Shown: piece by piece, positions 42,336 to 51,083 of the stretch | Position numbering within the stretch: position 1 is the first letter of the stretch | Layout of the letters: each line of letters opens with the position of its first letter | DNA from: Aliiroseovarius salicola | Lineage (GTDB): Bacteria; Pseudomonadota; Alphaproteobacteria; Rhodobacterales; Rhodobacteraceae | Direction of reading: 5' to 3' | DNA length: 64,000 nt | Assembly (NCBI RefSeq): GCF_027891095.1 | Contig: NZ_JAQIIO010000004.1 | Location: 62,001-126,000 of the forward strand | Position numbers and translations under genes: made by a program | The notes under the pieces: model-generated | Database searches by the model: none | What the model was told of the DNA's origin: nothing | The model's input: only the letters and a program-made list of their open reading frames with translations

Positions 42336-45083
42336 GTGAACGCCGTTGAGATTGAAGAAGCCATCACCGAATTGGCCGAGCAACCGTTTGACGCGATTGA
42401 ATTTCCTTACGACTTCTTGCTCGCCTTTGGAAACAAACAGACCACTCTCAAGCGCTTGCGGACTGGTGCATCAAACAAGTCCGATTTGAATGGCGTACTG
42501 CAGACCAATAACATCCACGTAAAGACCTGCCCCGCAGGCTCCGTGTCAGAGACATTGGCGGAACTCAAAGCAAGTCCAGCAACTACCAAAGCCAAAGCCA
42601 AGTTCATCCTTGCCACCGATGGCCAAACGCTTGAGGCAGAGGATCTGAATTCAGGTGAAACGATTGCCTGTGACTTCAAGGACTTCCCCGACCACTTCGG
42701 TTTCTTCCTGCCGCTCGCGGGCATCTCGACGGTCAAACAGATCCGCGAAAGCTCGTTTGACATCAAGGCAACAGGTCGCCTCAACCGCCTCTATGTCGAA
42801 CTTTTGAAAACCAACCCCGATTGGGGCACGGCAGAACGCCGCCATGACATGAACCACTTCATGGCGCGGCTGATCTTTCTGTTCTTTGCCGAGGACACCT
42901 CAATTCTGAACGGCGAAGACCTGTTCACCTCCACTGTCACACAGATGTCCGACAAGGACAGCTCGAACACGCACGAAGTTATCTCGGAACTGTTCCGCGC
43001 CATGAACACGGCCATTGAGGACCGGGCTACTGCAAACCTGCCCCGCTGGGCAGAGGTCTTCCCCTATGTGAACGGGGGGCTATTCTCGGGCAGCACCGAG
43101 GCACCCACGTTCTCTAAGATCGCGCGGTCGTACCTTGTGCATATCGGCTCGCTTGATTGGACCAAAATCAATCCCGACATCTTCGGCTCCATGATCCAAG
43201 CTGTGGCGGATGATGAGGAACGCGGCGCTTTGGGGATGCACTACACCTCTGTACCCAACATCCTGAAGGTGCTGAACCCGCTCTTCCTCGATGACCTGAA
43301 CGCGCAGCTTGAGGCGGCGGGCGATAACAAGCGGAAGCTCGACAATCTGCGCAAACGCATGTCGAAAATCCGCGTGTTTGATCCGGCTTGCGGTTCGGGC
43401 AACTTCCTTGTCATCGCCTATAAGGAAATGCGCGCAATTGAGGCGAAGGTGAATGCTTTTTGTGGCCAACCGGATCGTCGTTCTGAGATCCCCCTGACCA
43501 ATTTTCGTGGGATCGAGCTGCGCGATTTTCCGGCTGAGATCGCCCGCCTTGCCCTGATCATCGCAGAATACCAATGCGACGTGACTTATCGCGGGCACAA
43601 GGACGCGCTGGCGGCCTTCCTACCGCTTGATGCAGAGAACTGGATTACTCAGGGCAACGCCTTGCGGCTCGATTGGCTGAGCATTTGCCCCCCGACTTCG
43701 AGAGCCGTGAAGTTTCAAGCGGATGACCTATTCATGTCCCCGCTGGAACAGGCGCAGATGGATTTCAAGAACGAAGGGGGCGAGACCTATATCTGCGGCA
43801 ACCCGCCTTATCTTGGATCCACTTGGCAAAGCAAAGAACAGAAAGAAGACCTGAAAGCGATCTTTGACGGGCGGGTGAAAAGCTGGAAGTCGCTGGACTA
43901 TGTGGCAGGTTGGTTTATGAAAGCCGCCGATTTCGGCCAGCACACCGATTGCACCGCCGCCTTCGTGTCCACCAATTCCATCTGTCAGGGGCAGCAGGTG
44001 CCGATCCTCTGGCCCGCAATCTTTGCCACGGGCCATCATATCAGCTTTGCCCATACCTCGTTCAAATGGGCCAACCTCGCCAGCCACAATGCAGGTGTAA
44101 CTGTGGCCATCATTGCCGTGTCAAACATGACGAACCAAACGCGCAGGATTTACAGCCTGAATGCCGAAGGTGAAGCAGTGATGAAAGAGGTGGAGAACAT
44201 TAACGCCTACTTGATTTCTGCCCCTAACGTAATCGTGGGAAAAGCGATGAAACCTCTTACGGAGGTCAGTACGATGGACTTTGGCAATAAGGCCGACGAT
44301 GGAGGCCACCTGACACTTTCCTCAGCCGAGCTGGAGGCTTTGAAGCTACCATCAGGCGCGAAGAATAAGTTTATCAAGCGGTTTCTTGGATCGAAGGAAC
44401 TCATCAACGGCGAACCAAGGTATTGCGTATGGATTGATGATGATGATCTAGATCAAGCGAGAAGTATTGCAGCTTTGGATGCGCAGATCGAAAAAGTGAA
44501 AGCGGCGCGATTAAGTAGTAAAGACGCTTACGCTCGTAGTCTGGCAAGCAGGCCCCATCAATTCAAAACGCCCCGAAGTGCCGATCGGACAGTGATTGTA
44601 ACCCCACGTGTTAGTTCAGAACACCGCCCATTTTTGCCCGTGGAATACTTGACCACTGGTTCTATCATCGGCGACCGAAACTTCGCCCTCTACGATGCCC
44701 CGCTCTGGAACATGGCGCTGATAGCCTCGCGCTTACATTGGGTCTGGATCGGTACGGTCTGCGTGCGGTTGGAAATGCGCTTCAGCTATTCCAATACCCT
44801 GGGCTGGAACACCTTTCCAGTCCCCAAATTGACCGAGAAAAACAAGGCCGATCTAACCCGCTGCGCCGAAGACATCCTCTTGGCCCGCGAGGCGCATTTC
44901 CCCGCTACGATCGCCGACCTCTACAAACCAGACGCCATGCCCGAAAACCTCCGAGCCGCCCACGATCGCAACGACGAAGTGCTGGAACGCATCTACATAG
45001 GCCGCCGCTTCCGCAACGACACAGAACGGCTGGAAAAACTGTTCGAGCTTTATACCAAGATGACGACGAAGGTGGCGGAATGA
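42336..45083 (+). CDS. MmeI-type adenine-N6 DNA methyltransferase
   Basis: A 915-residue class I SAM-dependent DNA methylase. Motif I FDPACGSGNFLVIAY is at about 347-361, motif IV NPPYLGS at about 488, giving an N6-adenine methylase of the gamma class. The helical spacer (FPDHFGFFLPLAGI, NHFMARLIFLFFAEDTSI) before the methylase and the C-terminal specificity part (HWVWIGTVCVRLEMRFSYSNTLGWNTFPVP) follow the MmeI plan of N-domain, spacer, methylase, TRD and C-domain. MmeI's N-terminal nuclease motif is not evident: the nearest, CDFKDF, is not in the expected context. I use GTG at 42336, since family members start MNAVEIEEAI; another GTG lies at 42309. The stop overlaps the next gene (ATGA). Confidence 0.88.
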   Translation: MNAVEIEEAITELAEQPFDAIEFPYDFLLAFGNKQTTLKRLRTGASNKSDLNGVLQTNNIHVKTCPAGSVSETLAELKASPATTKAKAKFILATDGQTLEAEDLNSGETIACDFKDFPDHFGFFLPLAGISTVKQIRESSFDIKATGRLNRLYVELLKTNPDWGTAERRHDMNHFMARLIFLFFAEDTSILNGEDLFTSTVTQMSDKDSSNTHEVISELFRAMNTAIEDRATANLPRWAEVFPYVNGGLFSGSTEAPTFSKIARSYLVHIGSLDWTKINPDIFGSMIQAVADDEERGALGMHYTSVPNILKVLNPLFLDDLNAQLEAAGDNKRKLDNLRKRMSKIRVFDPACGSGNFLVIAYKEMRAIEAKVNAFCGQPDRRSEIPLTNFRGIELRDFPAEIARLALIIAEYQCDVTYRGHKDALAAFLPLDAENWITQGNALRLDWLSICPPTSRAVKFQADDLFMSPLEQAQMDFKNEGGETYICGNPPYLGSTWQSKEQKEDLKAIFDGRVKSWKSLDYVAGWFMKAADFGQHTDCTAAFVSTNSICQGQQVPILWPAIFATGHHISFAHTSFKWANLASHNAGVTVAIIAVSNMTNQTRRIYSLNAEGEAVMKEVENINAYLISAPNVIVGKAMKPLTEVSTMDFGNKADDGGHLTLSSAELEALKLPSGAKNKFIKRFLGSKELINGEPRYCVWIDDDDLDQARSIAALDAQIEKVKAARLSSKDAYARSLASRPHQFKTPRSADRTVIVTPRVSSEHRPFLPVEYLTTGSIIGDRNFALYDAPLWNMALIASRLHWVWIGTVCVRLEMRFSYSNTLGWNTFPVPKLTEKNKADLTRCAEDILLAREAHFPATIADLYKPDAMPENLRAAHDRNDEVLERIYIGRRFRNDTERLEKLFELYTKMTTKVAE

Positions 45084-45493
45084 AGAAGGTTCGCGTCGAT
45101 TACAAAGATCTCAATGATCGTCAAAAGGAAAACTACAACTTCCAAAAGGTAGCGGCGCGTTTGGCGGATTATGGCTATAATTCCATCAGGCTTTCCGACG
45201 ATTACAATGGAGCGGATTTCATTGCCTTGCATATTGATGGCGAAAGCATGTTGCGAATTCAGCTTAAGGGGCGAATGACATTCCACGAAAAATACTATGG
45301 GAAAGGGCTGTATATTGCATTCCGTCAAGATGAGGATGTCTACGTCTATCCTCATGATGCTTTGCGTGAGGAAATGTTGGTGAATGGGTATACGGAAGCC
45401 TCGAATTCCATTGTGTGGGTGGAGAAGGGTAGCCGCAGTTGGCGACGTGTCCCTCAGAAGCTTTTGCCATTGCTCGAGAAATACAAATTGTAA
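45080..45493 (+). CDS. Small PD-(D/E)XK-like protein
   Basis: A 137-residue protein starting MKKVRVDYKD, overlapping the methylase stop by four bases. The core YNGADFIALHIDG, then LRIQLKGRMTF (residues 42-68) has the spacing of a PD-(D/E)XK nuclease: Asp46, Gln61-x-Lys63, with Glu17 in an N-terminal helix. Gln replacing Glu at the second position is known in some active members. The C-terminal part (YVYPHDALREEML, then WRRVPQKLLPLLEKYKL) is consistent with a small alpha/beta fold. It may cut DNA or RNA, or recognise DNA ends. No family name can be given, and activity is inference. Confidence 0.6.
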   Translation: MKKVRVDYKDLNDRQKENYNFQKVAARLADYGYNSIRLSDDYNGADFIALHIDGESMLRIQLKGRMTFHEKYYGKGLYIAFRQDEDVYVYPHDALREEMLVNGYTEASNSIVWVEKGSRSWRRVPQKLLPLLEKYKL

Positions 45494-45502
45494 GGTAATT
45501 TC

Positions 45503-47551
45503 ATGACCAAATCAGTTCCCTCCGTCTCCGTCACCTATGAGCAAAACCGTTCATCGACCACGTCGAATGAATTGGGCATGCGTAAGATGCAGGAGCGCGC
45601 CTATGAGATGCGGGGCGAGCAATACTTGCTGATCAAATCGCCACCTGCATCAGGCAAATCGCGCGCATTGATGTTTATCGCGCTCGACAAGCTGCACAAT
45701 CAAGGTCTGAAACAGGCCATTGTGGTAGTGCCCGAAAAGTCGATCGGATCGAGCTTTAACAACGAGCCGCTGAGCAAGTTTGGTTTTTGGGCGGACTGGC
45801 AGGTAGAACCGCAATGGAACCTGTGCAACGCGCCCGGTGGGGATGACGGAAAGGTTGGCGCGGTCGGCAGGTTTCTAGACAGCGATGATCAAGTCTTAGT
45901 TTGCACTCACGCAACCTTTCGCTTCGCTGTCGATAAATTCGGCATCGAGGTCTTTGACGATCGGGTGATTGCAGTGGACGAATTCCACCACGTCTCCGCC
46001 AACCCTGACAACAAACTCGGCGCACATCTGGGCGCGTTCATTGCCCGCGACAAAGTGCATCTTGTCGCCATGACCGGATCTTATTTCCGGGGCGATGCCG
46101 AGGCCGTTCTGTCGCCCGAGGACGAGGCTAAGTTCGAAACCGTCACATACACCTATTATGAGCAACTCAATGGTTATGAGCATCTGAAAACGCTCGATAT
46201 CGGGTATTTCTTTTACTCCGGATCATATGCGGACAGCATTTTGGAGGTGCTTGATCCGCATGAGAAAACGATTTTGCATATCCCCAACGTAAACTCTCGT
46301 GAAAGCACCAAGGACAAGCATCGTGAGGTTGAGCACATTATTGATGCGCTTGGAGAGTGGAAGGGGCTGGATCCTGAAACCGGCTTTCAACTTGTGGAAA
46401 CGCCTGAAGGTCGGATCTTGAAGATTGCTGATCTTGTTGATGACGAAGCGGTGAAAAGAGACAGGGTTTCCGCCGCGCTGAAAGATCCTGCACAGAAAAA
46501 CAACCGCGAACACGTCGATATCATCATTGCCCTTGGCATGGCAAAAGAGGGGTTCGACTGGATCTGGTGTGAGCATGCACTAACAGTGGGTTACCGTGCT
46601 AGCCTAACCGAGATCGTGCAGATCATTGGTAGGGCCACCCGTGATGCCAAAGGGAAAACAAAGGCGCGCTTTACCAATCTGATCGCCGAACCCGATGCTG
46701 GTGAAGAAGCGGTCACCGAGGCTGTGAACGACACCCTAAAGGCCATTGCTGCCAGCCTTCTCATGGAACAGGTCTTGGCCCCAAGGTTCAATTTCACCCC
46801 CAAGACCACGACAAGCGGCCCGCTTGATGGGTTCGACTATGGCGAAGGGGGCTACAACCCTGACAGGGAAAACGTGGGGTTTGACGCCGCTACCGGTCAA
46901 ATCCAGATGGAAATTAAGGGGCTTGCCGAACCTAAGAGCGAATACGCCCAACGGATATGTAGCGAAGATCTGAACGAAGTAATTACGGCCTTTGTTCAGG
47001 ACAAGACCACGATCGAGCGCGGATTGTTCGATGACGAAATGGTCCCCGAGGAACTAACGCAGGTTCGCATGGGGAAAATTGTTGGAACAAAATTTCCTGA
47101 GCTTGATGCCGAAGACCAGGAAGCTGTGCGCCAGCACGCCATTGCGGCACTGAACCTGACACAGAAAGCCAAGGAAATTGCCACATCAGATGATGGTGAT
47201 GACGAGCCAAGTGCCAACACAGCACTGATTGATGGTGTGCGCAAATTTGCAATGGATGTGCGGGAACTCGATATCGACCTGATTGACCGGATCAACCCAT
47301 TTGGCGAGGCGTATTCTATCCTAGCCAAAACCATGAGCGAAGATAGTCTCAAGCAGGTCCAAGCTGTCATTTCTGCTAAAAAGGTGAAGCTATCACCCGA
47401 TGAGGCGCGGGATCTCGCAAGGCGCGCCGCGAAGTTCAAAGAAGAGCGTGGGCGGCTTCCATCAATCACCTCACCGGATGCGTGGGAGAAAAAGATGGCG
47501 GAGGGTGTTGCATTTCTCGTGCGGATGAAACAGGAGGCCGCAGATGCCTAA
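45503..47551 (+). CDS. SF2 DEAD/DEAH-type helicase
   Basis: A 682-residue ATP-dependent nucleic-acid translocase. Motif I is SPPASGKSRA (46-55), motif II VDEFHH (about 157), motif III MTGSYFRG (about 190), motif V AKEGFDWIWCEHAL (about 345) and motif VI QIIGRATRD (about 372). The C-terminal 250 residues, with coiled charge-rich helices (LTQKAKEIATSDDGDDEPS), are of unknown role. The architecture resembles ResIII/UvrB-type helicases seen in restriction and defence systems. It lies nine bases after the PD-(D/E)XK-like gene and overlaps the GIY-YIG gene by eight bases. Confidence 0.88.
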   Translation: MTKSVPSVSVTYEQNRSSTTSNELGMRKMQERAYEMRGEQYLLIKSPPASGKSRALMFIALDKLHNQGLKQAIVVVPEKSIGSSFNNEPLSKFGFWADWQVEPQWNLCNAPGGDDGKVGAVGRFLDSDDQVLVCTHATFRFAVDKFGIEVFDDRVIAVDEFHHVSANPDNKLGAHLGAFIARDKVHLVAMTGSYFRGDAEAVLSPEDEAKFETVTYTYYEQLNGYEHLKTLDIGYFFYSGSYADSILEVLDPHEKTILHIPNVNSRESTKDKHREVEHIIDALGEWKGLDPETGFQLVETPEGRILKIADLVDDEAVKRDRVSAALKDPAQKNNREHVDIIIALGMAKEGFDWIWCEHALTVGYRASLTEIVQIIGRATRDAKGKTKARFTNLIAEPDAGEEAVTEAVNDTLKAIAASLLMEQVLAPRFNFTPKTTTSGPLDGFDYGEGGYNPDRENVGFDAATGQIQMEIKGLAEPKSEYAQRICSEDLNEVITAFVQDKTTIERGLFDDEMVPEELTQVRMGKIVGTKFPELDAEDQEAVRQHAIAALNLTQKAKEIATSDDGDDEPSANTALIDGVRKFAMDVRELDIDLIDRINPFGEAYSILAKTMSEDSLKQVQAVISAKKVKLSPDEARDLARRAAKFKEERGRLPSITSPDAWEKKMAEGVAFLVRMKQEAADA

Positions 47552-48737
47552 AGGATTTACCGAGGAAGATGATGCGCTTTTGGCGGAATTGGGCGTTGAG
47601 GTAGAAGCCAAGAAAACTGCAGCGCGTACACCGCGCGAAGAACGTATTATCGCGGGTTTTGAGGAAATCCTGCGTTTTGTGGAAAAAAATGGCCGTGCCC
47701 CGCAACATGGGGAAGATCGAGACATCTTCGAGCGGCTCTACGCCGCCCGTCTTGACCAATTGCGCGAACTGAATGAAGGCGAGGATCTGATTGCTCCCTT
47801 GGATTTGCACGGATTGTTGACAGACATGGCATCACCCAAGCTCTCAGAAATCGATAATCTTGATGATGACGCCCTTCTTGCGGAATTGGGCATTGAAGTC
47901 GCAGCATCGGATATTACCAAACTCAAACATGTGCGTTCTTCTGCCGATAAAAAGGCAGCAGAAGAGATTGCTGGACGCAACAAATGCGAAGATTTCGACA
48001 AGTTCCGACCTTTCTTCGAGCAGGTTCAGAAAGAGCTAGACGCGGGTCTTCGAGAAACGCGCAAGTTTGAACTCAAGGCAGAAATCGAGGCTGGGCGGTT
48101 TTTCATCGTCGGTGGACAAAAGGCTTATGTAGCCGAGAAGGGAGAGGTCACAATAAACGATCAAGGGCGGACGGATGCCCGCCTGCGCGTCATTTTTGAC
48201 AATGGCACAGAAAGCAACATGCTCATGCGATCCCTGCAGCGCTCGCTGAATGCGGATGGAGAAGCTGGTCGAAGGATAACAGAGCCGACTGCTGGTCCAC
48301 TGTTTTCGGATCAATCCGCCGATGGTGATGAGGTAAGCGGAACTATTTATGTCCTTCGTAGTCAATCTGATCATCCGATGGTGGCCGAGAACAGAGAGCT
48401 TATTCACAAAATTGGTGTGACGAGTAATGACGTTGAAAAACGCGTGGCTGGCGCTCAACTTCAGACCACTTTTCTTATGGCCAAGGTCGATATCGTGGCC
48501 ACTTACGATCTGTACAACATCAATCGTACTAAACTGGAAAACCTCCTGCACCGCATATTTGCGCCCGCACAATTAGATATCGAAATCCCTGATCGATTGG
48601 GCCGACCTATGAAGCCTAAAGAGTGGTTCCTAGTGCCCTTGTTTGTGATTGAAGAAGCGGTCGAACGGATCAAAGACGGCACAATCGCGAGCTACATTTA
48701 TGATCGGAAAACAGCTTCGTTGGTTTTAAGAGGCTAG
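47544..48737 (+). CDS. GIY-YIG (T5orf172) nuclease-domain protein
   Basis: A 397-residue protein. The C-terminal domain (about 265-370) is a T5orf172-type GIY-YIG nuclease: GTIYVLRSQS (variant GIY strand), HKIGVTSNDVEKRVA with the catalytic Arg region, and KLENLLHRIF with the catalytic Glu. WFLVPLFVIEEAVERI follows. The N-terminus has a duplicated motif, DDALLAELGVEV at 9-20 and DDALLAELGIEV at 108-119, perhaps two docking helices. The middle (REERIIAGFEEI) is helical. It is the last gene of the cassette and overlaps the helicase stop (ATGCCTAA), so the two are coupled. It is the most convincing nuclease of the set. Confidence 0.85.
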   Translation: MPKGFTEEDDALLAELGVEVEAKKTAARTPREERIIAGFEEILRFVEKNGRAPQHGEDRDIFERLYAARLDQLRELNEGEDLIAPLDLHGLLTDMASPKLSEIDNLDDDALLAELGIEVAASDITKLKHVRSSADKKAAEEIAGRNKCEDFDKFRPFFEQVQKELDAGLRETRKFELKAEIEAGRFFIVGGQKAYVAEKGEVTINDQGRTDARLRVIFDNGTESNMLMRSLQRSLNADGEAGRRITEPTAGPLFSDQSADGDEVSGTIYVLRSQSDHPMVAENRELIHKIGVTSNDVEKRVAGAQLQTTFLMAKVDIVATYDLYNINRTKLENLLHRIFAPAQLDIEIPDRLGRPMKPKEWFLVPLFVIEEAVERIKDGTIASYIYDRKTASLVLRG

Positions 48738-48796
48738 CTTTTCTAGGACGCAATATCTTTAGAGTGAAACAATCGCGGCTAGGTGCTAAAACGCGC

Positions 48797-49405
48797 TTAG
48801 TTGTCCTTCGGTATCTGAGCATTGCGCTTGGCGCGGTTCCTTTGAACGCTGTCTATTGCCGTCAGCACCCGCTCGCCTTTCGCCCTCTTTGATGCTGGCA
48901 TATTCGGATCTTTCAACTCAGTCTCTATCCGGGCCCGACGTTCTTCTAAACTTTCCTCTCGCGATACCCGATCATCCTCGACTTCCGTTTCTTCTGAGAG
49001 GCTTTCACCCTTCTCTGGGAACAAAGCGTCATAGTTCGGTTTTTCTCTAAGGGAGCGATATAACGACACTGGGATGCTCAACACGAGCAACAGAAAAAAC
49101 CCACAAACAACCAGCGCGACCACGGACAGGAAAGCTCGGGCTACCGGAGAAGAAACAACAGCAGTCATAAGCGGGACTTCCGGATCTCTGAATATGTTCA
49201 CCAGCACGGGGGACGCCATGACGGCGGCCAAAAAAACTAACGAGGCGGCTTTTCGCCAACCATAAGGGTTCTGTATGTACTCACCCTGCGGAACCTCATA
49301 TCCCCGTATCGCAGTTATCACACCGCTGATTGCCAAGAGAAAACACAAGGTCAACCAGCCGGCTTGCCCAAGCGACAGGTTTGAAAAGAGTTCTATGTCC
49401 CACAT
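48797..49405 (-). CDS. Hypothetical membrane protein with charged tail
   Basis: A 202-residue protein with three membrane helices (about 14-33, 52-68 and 88-112) and a 90-residue strongly charged cytoplasmic tail (EETEVEDDRVSREESLEERRARIETELKD). No family recognised. It is convergent with the GIY-YIG gene (60 bases between stops) and in tandem with a second membrane-protein gene upstream. It could be a cargo gene or an unrecognised effector. Confidence 0.65.
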   Translation of the reverse strand: MWDIELFSNLSLGQAGWLTLCFLLAISGVITAIRGYEVPQGEYIQNPYGWRKAASLVFLAAVMASPVLVNIFRDPEVPLMTAVVSSPVARAFLSVVALVVCGFFLLLVLSIPVSLYRSLREKPNYDALFPEKGESLSEETEVEDDRVSREESLEERRARIETELKDPNMPASKRAKGERVLTAIDSVQRNRAKRNAQIPKDN

Positions 49406-49444
49406 TGCAGTTGCCTCGATATATCACGTTCGATTGCTTCTGGG

Positions 49445-49759
49445 TTAGATCCCACTGGTGTCATCCGCAGGAGGCTGTACGTTGCTGGTATTTCGCTCTC
49501 TGATACGCCGCCGAAACTCCGCTTTACGCGCCTCGATTGCAAGGCCGATCAAACTGCTATCGTCGTTCGCATTTCCTCTGAGTAAGGTGGCGTTGAGGAA
49601 AAGGAACAATCCCGTGCCCCACATGGCCGCCACCCCGGTATAGAAGTCAGCATCAACTGCGGGCACCTCATCAGCCAGATAAAGAATGACTGGCATCAGA
49701 AATAGTGCGCACGCACCAAAGAAATATAGAACAATCAGTATCTTTCGAAGTATTTTCAT
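49445..49759 (-). CDS. Small hypothetical membrane protein
   Basis: A 104-residue protein with two membrane helices (ILIVLYFFGACALFLMPVILYLA, about 7-30, and TGVAAMWGTGLFLFLNATLL, about 42-60) and a polar tail (EFRRRIRERNTSN). It lies 39 bases upstream of the 202-residue membrane protein on the same strand, so they probably form one transcript. No family recognised. Confidence 0.6.
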   Translation of the reverse strand: MKILRKILIVLYFFGACALFLMPVILYLADEVPAVDADFYTGVAAMWGTGLFLFLNATLLRGNANDDSSLIGLAIEARKAEFRRRIRERNTSNVQPPADDTSGI

Positions 49760-49844
49760 CCGCCACTCCTATTCAACTATCATCCACATGTTCGATGCAT
49801 TCAGGTATGATGCATATCAAGCGCCAAGCTTGGATCGATAACCA

Positions 49845-50372
49845 ATGCCTACCAACCGCCAGATCAAATTCACAGTACAGGTCGCTCAGGCGGCTCGTGA
49901 GGCGCGCACCGCCCGTCCTAGAGGAAAGCCCACCCCAGAGAACCTGACGGCTTCTGGACGCGCTCAGGGGCTTGCTGCGATGCGCGCGGCGCCTCGCTGT
50001 CAGGCAAAGCGCCGGGACGGCCAGTCATGCCGCGCGGCGGCTCTCAGAGGGGCGTCACGATGCGTCAAGCATGGAGGGCGGGTCGAAGTGCCGGATCACC
50101 CCCACAACATTAAGCGGTTCTTGTCAGGGGACATGCACCGAGCACTGCAGCGTCATGATGATTTTCAGGACGCGAAGGCCGCATGGGACAAGCTGACTTG
50201 GAGGGGGCAACGCGATCTGCTCGACAGCGTCCCGGATGATGTGGCGGACGACAAGCTCACCCGGTACTCGCTCGCATGGCTTGAGGAGATGCGTGAAGAC
50301 AATAGCATCAGCCTTATGACGTATCACAAGCGGCGGCGGGGAGTTCTTCAAGCTGACATCTGGTGGCGCTGA
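49845..50372 (+). CDS. HGGxSTG-like zinc-motif protein
   Basis: A 175-residue protein with an N-terminal Cys/His cluster, RCQAKRRDGQSCRAAALRGASRCVKHGG (about 50-77), matching the small zinc-binding HGG proteins that are common next to phage terminase or in islands. The rest is helical and charged (RYSLAWLEEMRED, RRRRGVLQADIWWR). The basic N-terminus (RQIKFTVQVAQAAREARTARPRGKP) suggests nucleic-acid contact. No terminase is present. Function unknown. Confidence 0.68.
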   Translation: MPTNRQIKFTVQVAQAAREARTARPRGKPTPENLTASGRAQGLAAMRAAPRCQAKRRDGQSCRAAALRGASRCVKHGGRVEVPDHPHNIKRFLSGDMHRALQRHDDFQDAKAAWDKLTWRGQRDLLDSVPDDVADDKLTRYSLAWLEEMREDNSISLMTYHKRRRGVLQADIWWR

Positions 50373-50477
50373 CCGCTGACTTGATGCGGCACGTCAGGTT
50401 GACTTGACGCGGCTCCCGAAAGAGAGCCTAAATAAACGACAGGTTAAGCAGAAACTTTATTCGCGATTGTATTTTCT

Positions 50478-51083
50478 ATGCCCAATATGGATAGCTCCTC
50501 AAAACTGGGTTTCGTCATCACTACATTGCTTGCTTGGCTGGGCCTCGCGGGGTTCATCGACGCAATTATTGAGTGGCAAAATTGGTTTGAGCAGGGAGTG
50601 ATGGAGCACTGGCGGTCCACAAAAGTGTGGATAGCAACAGTTTTATTTTGGTGGTTTCCAATTCCGATCCCGAGTTGGGCAATCGACTATTGCGTGATTG
50701 GCGGCATAGTTATCCGTGCGAAGCCTCCAATGAAATGGGCGGTTCCTGATGGCTTCAACATGAGTGAGTTAAAGCTTTCTGAAAGGGTCCATGTTTTCGC
50801 GAGCAGGTGCTTGAATAATTTCCCAAAAGACTTCGCCATATTTTTGCTTTGGCCGCTCTACCTGTTGTTCGTATTCGTTCTGCTGATTGCGCCTAAGCCG
50901 AATGGTCTTGCGGTTAAAGCAGATTTCAAATTGCCCAATGGAGACCAGCCACCAGACGTCTGGATTAGTCAGAACGAAATAATAATGGTGACTAGGCAAG
51001 TTCACTTTAGACTTCTTTGGTATTTCGCTAGCTTCATTCCTTTTCTTTTTGTGGTTTCAAAGTTGCTGTACGAATTTGGGTGA
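50478..51083 (+). CDS. Hypothetical membrane protein (AT-rich)
   Basis: A 201-residue protein with about four membrane helices (residues about 9-28, 48-68, 115-140 and 180-200). Its codons are more AT-rich than its neighbours', consistent with separate acquisition. It is alone on its strand between the zinc-motif gene and the replication-like operon. No family recognised. Confidence 0.6.
   Translation: MPNMDSSSKLGFVITTLLAWLGLAGFIDAIIEWQNWFEQGVMEHWRSTKVWIATVLFWWFPIPIPSWAIDYCVIGGIVIRAKPPMKWAVPDGFNMSELKLSERVHVFASRCLNNFPKDFAIFLLWPLYLLFVFVLLIAPKPNGLAVKADFKLPNGDQPPDVWISQNEIIMVTRQVHFRLLWYFASFIPFLFVVSKLLYEFG

Noticed and set aside
42336-48737. BREX, DISARM or classical type I/III restriction
   Set aside because: No pglZ, brxL, drmA, drmB, drmC, hsdS or mod/res pair; gene order and sizes do not fit.
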